A stretch of DNA of 64,000 bases from Lentisphaerae bacterium WC36. GTDB lineage: Bacteria; Verrucomicrobiota; Lentisphaeria; Victivallales; SZUA-371. Below the pieces are notes generated by a model. It had not been told where the DNA came from. It worked only from the letters and a program-made list of their open reading frames with translations, and made no database searches. Below are positions 63,080 through 64,000 of the stretch, in pieces. The position numbers and the translations under genes are program-made. Numbering within the stretch: position 1 is the first letter of the stretch; the number at the start of each line of letters is the position of its first letter. The stretch spans positions 1 through 64,000 of the forward strand of contig CP085689.1 in NCBI GenBank assembly GCA_020683205.1, given 5' to 3'.

Positions 63080-64000
63080 TTAATTTTTTAACTCTTCATT
63101 TACGTCAAAATCATGACCCGTTAACTTGTTTTCCGAATCGTAAACTATACGTCCACCGCTAATAGTCAAACGTGTTTTATTGTTTTCTTTATAGAAAAAG
63201 GAAATATCAGCTCTTTTGCCTGGTAAAAGCTCTCCTAAATGCTGCAATCCTAAATCATTTGCCGGATTCATGGTTACACAACGCGCCGCTTCAGTATCTT
63301 TAAGGTGTGAATAGGTTACCAAATAATGCCAACCATTTTCAAGGGTTAAAGTTGTTCCAGCTAACGCCCCATCAGCTGTTGTTGAGCGACCATTTTTAAC
63401 TTCGATTTGCGATTTACCTAAATGGTAATATCCATCACGTAAACCAACCGCTGCAATTGCATCGCTAATACCAATGATTTTATCCTTTGGTTTCGCTCTG
63501 CATACAAGGTCGATCATACGAGGGTCTAATAAAATACCATCAAGAATAATTTCAGTAGTCACACGGTCATCGGTTAATGCAACACTTGTTAAGTTAATAT
63601 TGCGTTGGTGTAACGGTGGCATTCCATTATATATATGTGTACAGCGGTCGGCTCCTGCATCTATTGCGCGAAGGACCGCTTTTTCATCAGCCAAACTATG
63701 CCCCATGGATGGGCGAATATTATTTTCTAAAAATAGTTCGATTAACTTGTCACTGTTCTCTAATTCTGGAGCAAAAGTACATAATTTTACATGACCTTTT
63801 CCAGCCGCTATTAGTTCGCGTGCGAACCCTAAATCAACATCTTTGATATCATCAAGAGTTTGCGAACCGTGCTTTTTACGATTAATAAATGGTCCTTCAA
63901 TATGAATCCCAACAGGTTGAGCTCCATTATATGAAACTTCTAATAAATCCGCCAAATAGCTTAAATTTGCCAACATTTTGTCTGCAGACATTGACACTAC
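63080..64000 (-). CDS. nagA: N-acetylglucosamine-6-phosphate deacetylase, 5' end outside the window
   Basis: The frame is open to the right edge, with 305-307 visible residues of about 380. Seen: GIHIEGPFINRKKHGSQT (metal-site Glu), MGHSLADEKAVLRAID (His), THIYNGMPPLHQRN (His), IIGISDAIAAVGLRDGYYH (catalytic Asp) and the C-terminal PGKRADISFFYKENN. The missing N-terminus would carry the first HxH motif. It makes GlcN-6-P and acetate from GlcNAc-6-P, either in amino-sugar breakdown or wall recycling. A GTG near 63997 is probably not the real start. Confidence 0.92.
   Translation of the reverse strand, partial: VVSMSADKMLANLSYLADLLEVSYNGAQPVGIHIEGPFINRKKHGSQTLDDIKDVDLGFARELIAAGKGHVKLCTFAPELENSDKLIELFLENNIRPSMGHSLADEKAVLRAIDAGADRCTHIYNGMPPLHQRNINLTSVALTDDRVTTEIILDGILLDPRMIDLVCRAKPKDKIIGISDAIAAVGLRDGYYHLGKSQIEVKNGRSTTADGALAGTTLTLENGWHYLVTYSHLKDTEAARCVTMNPANDLGLQHLGELLPGKRADISFFYKENNKTRLTISGGRIVYDSENKLTGHDFDVNEELKN

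Overview
The window is visibly AT-rich bacterial chromosome made of two parts. Positions 1 to about 28.4 kb hold most of a P2-like (myovirus) prophage with accessory cargo. From about 28.4 kb to the right end lie ordinary chromosomal genes of a heterotroph. A 31-residue very basic small protein, a large cytochrome c/beta-propeller protein of the hydrazine-synthase-alpha-like type, sulfatase remnants, a secreted GH2 glycosidase, a giant PilX-like pseudopilin and two bacterial serpins together suggest the PVC group (Lentisphaerota, Kiritimatiellota or Verrucomicrobiota). That placement is inference, since there is no rRNA in the window.

Prophage structural part. On the minus strand, read right to left from 13.4 kb, the genes are P2-type O, N, M, L, R, S, FI, FII, E/E', T, W, J, portal Q, I and H (H runs off the left edge). 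The terminase large subunit P is divergent at 13.5-15.3 kb. Three things stand out. E and E' are joined by an A AAA AAG -1 slippery site, and E is itself an internal tandem duplication. The portal gene sits between J and I rather than beside P. The terminase reading frame is broken just before its last catalytic region.

Prophage control, replication and cargo part (15.3-28.3 kb). This holds a higBA toxin-antitoxin pair with a palindromic operator, several small membrane or hypothetical proteins, and a roughly 106-nt structured inverted-repeat element. A SIR2-domain protein (probable defence cargo) and an Ogr/Delta zinc-finger late activator follow. Next come a 310-bp array of CATTAC/GTAATG iterons bounded by inverted repeats, a Toprim primase-helicase in place of P2 gpA, and a CII-like regulator. 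A Bro-N protein, a ribbon-helix-helix-type protein and an XRE repressor come after these, and then a three-gene cassette (unknown, BRCT-domain, DUF4062) that is a second candidate defence module. No integrase is seen. The right junction abuts a truncated, twice-frameshifted sulfatase at about 28.43 kb.

Chromosomal part. It carries the cytochrome/propeller protein, an IclR regulator, GTP-dependent PEP carboxykinase (gluconeogenesis), a decayed gene at 36-36.9 kb, transketolase, RuvB, a lipoprotein beta-galactosidase with an inserted discoidin domain, and a DUF523-DUF1722 protein. A coaC-gmk pair, a nucleotide-sugar dehydrogenase, a YkgJ iron-sulfur-type protein and a large type IV-pilus-like protein follow. 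Then come a class I aminotransferase, CTP synthase, an AraC regulator divergent from a fumarylacetoacetate-hydrolase-family enzyme, tandem secreted serpins, a GDSL lipoprotein, an RNA methyltransferase-like protein and the 3' part of nagA. The most unusual signals are the candidate phage origin, the structured RNA-like element, the DUF4062/BRCT cassette, the split terminase and the serpin pair sharing an identical 78-bp 3' block.
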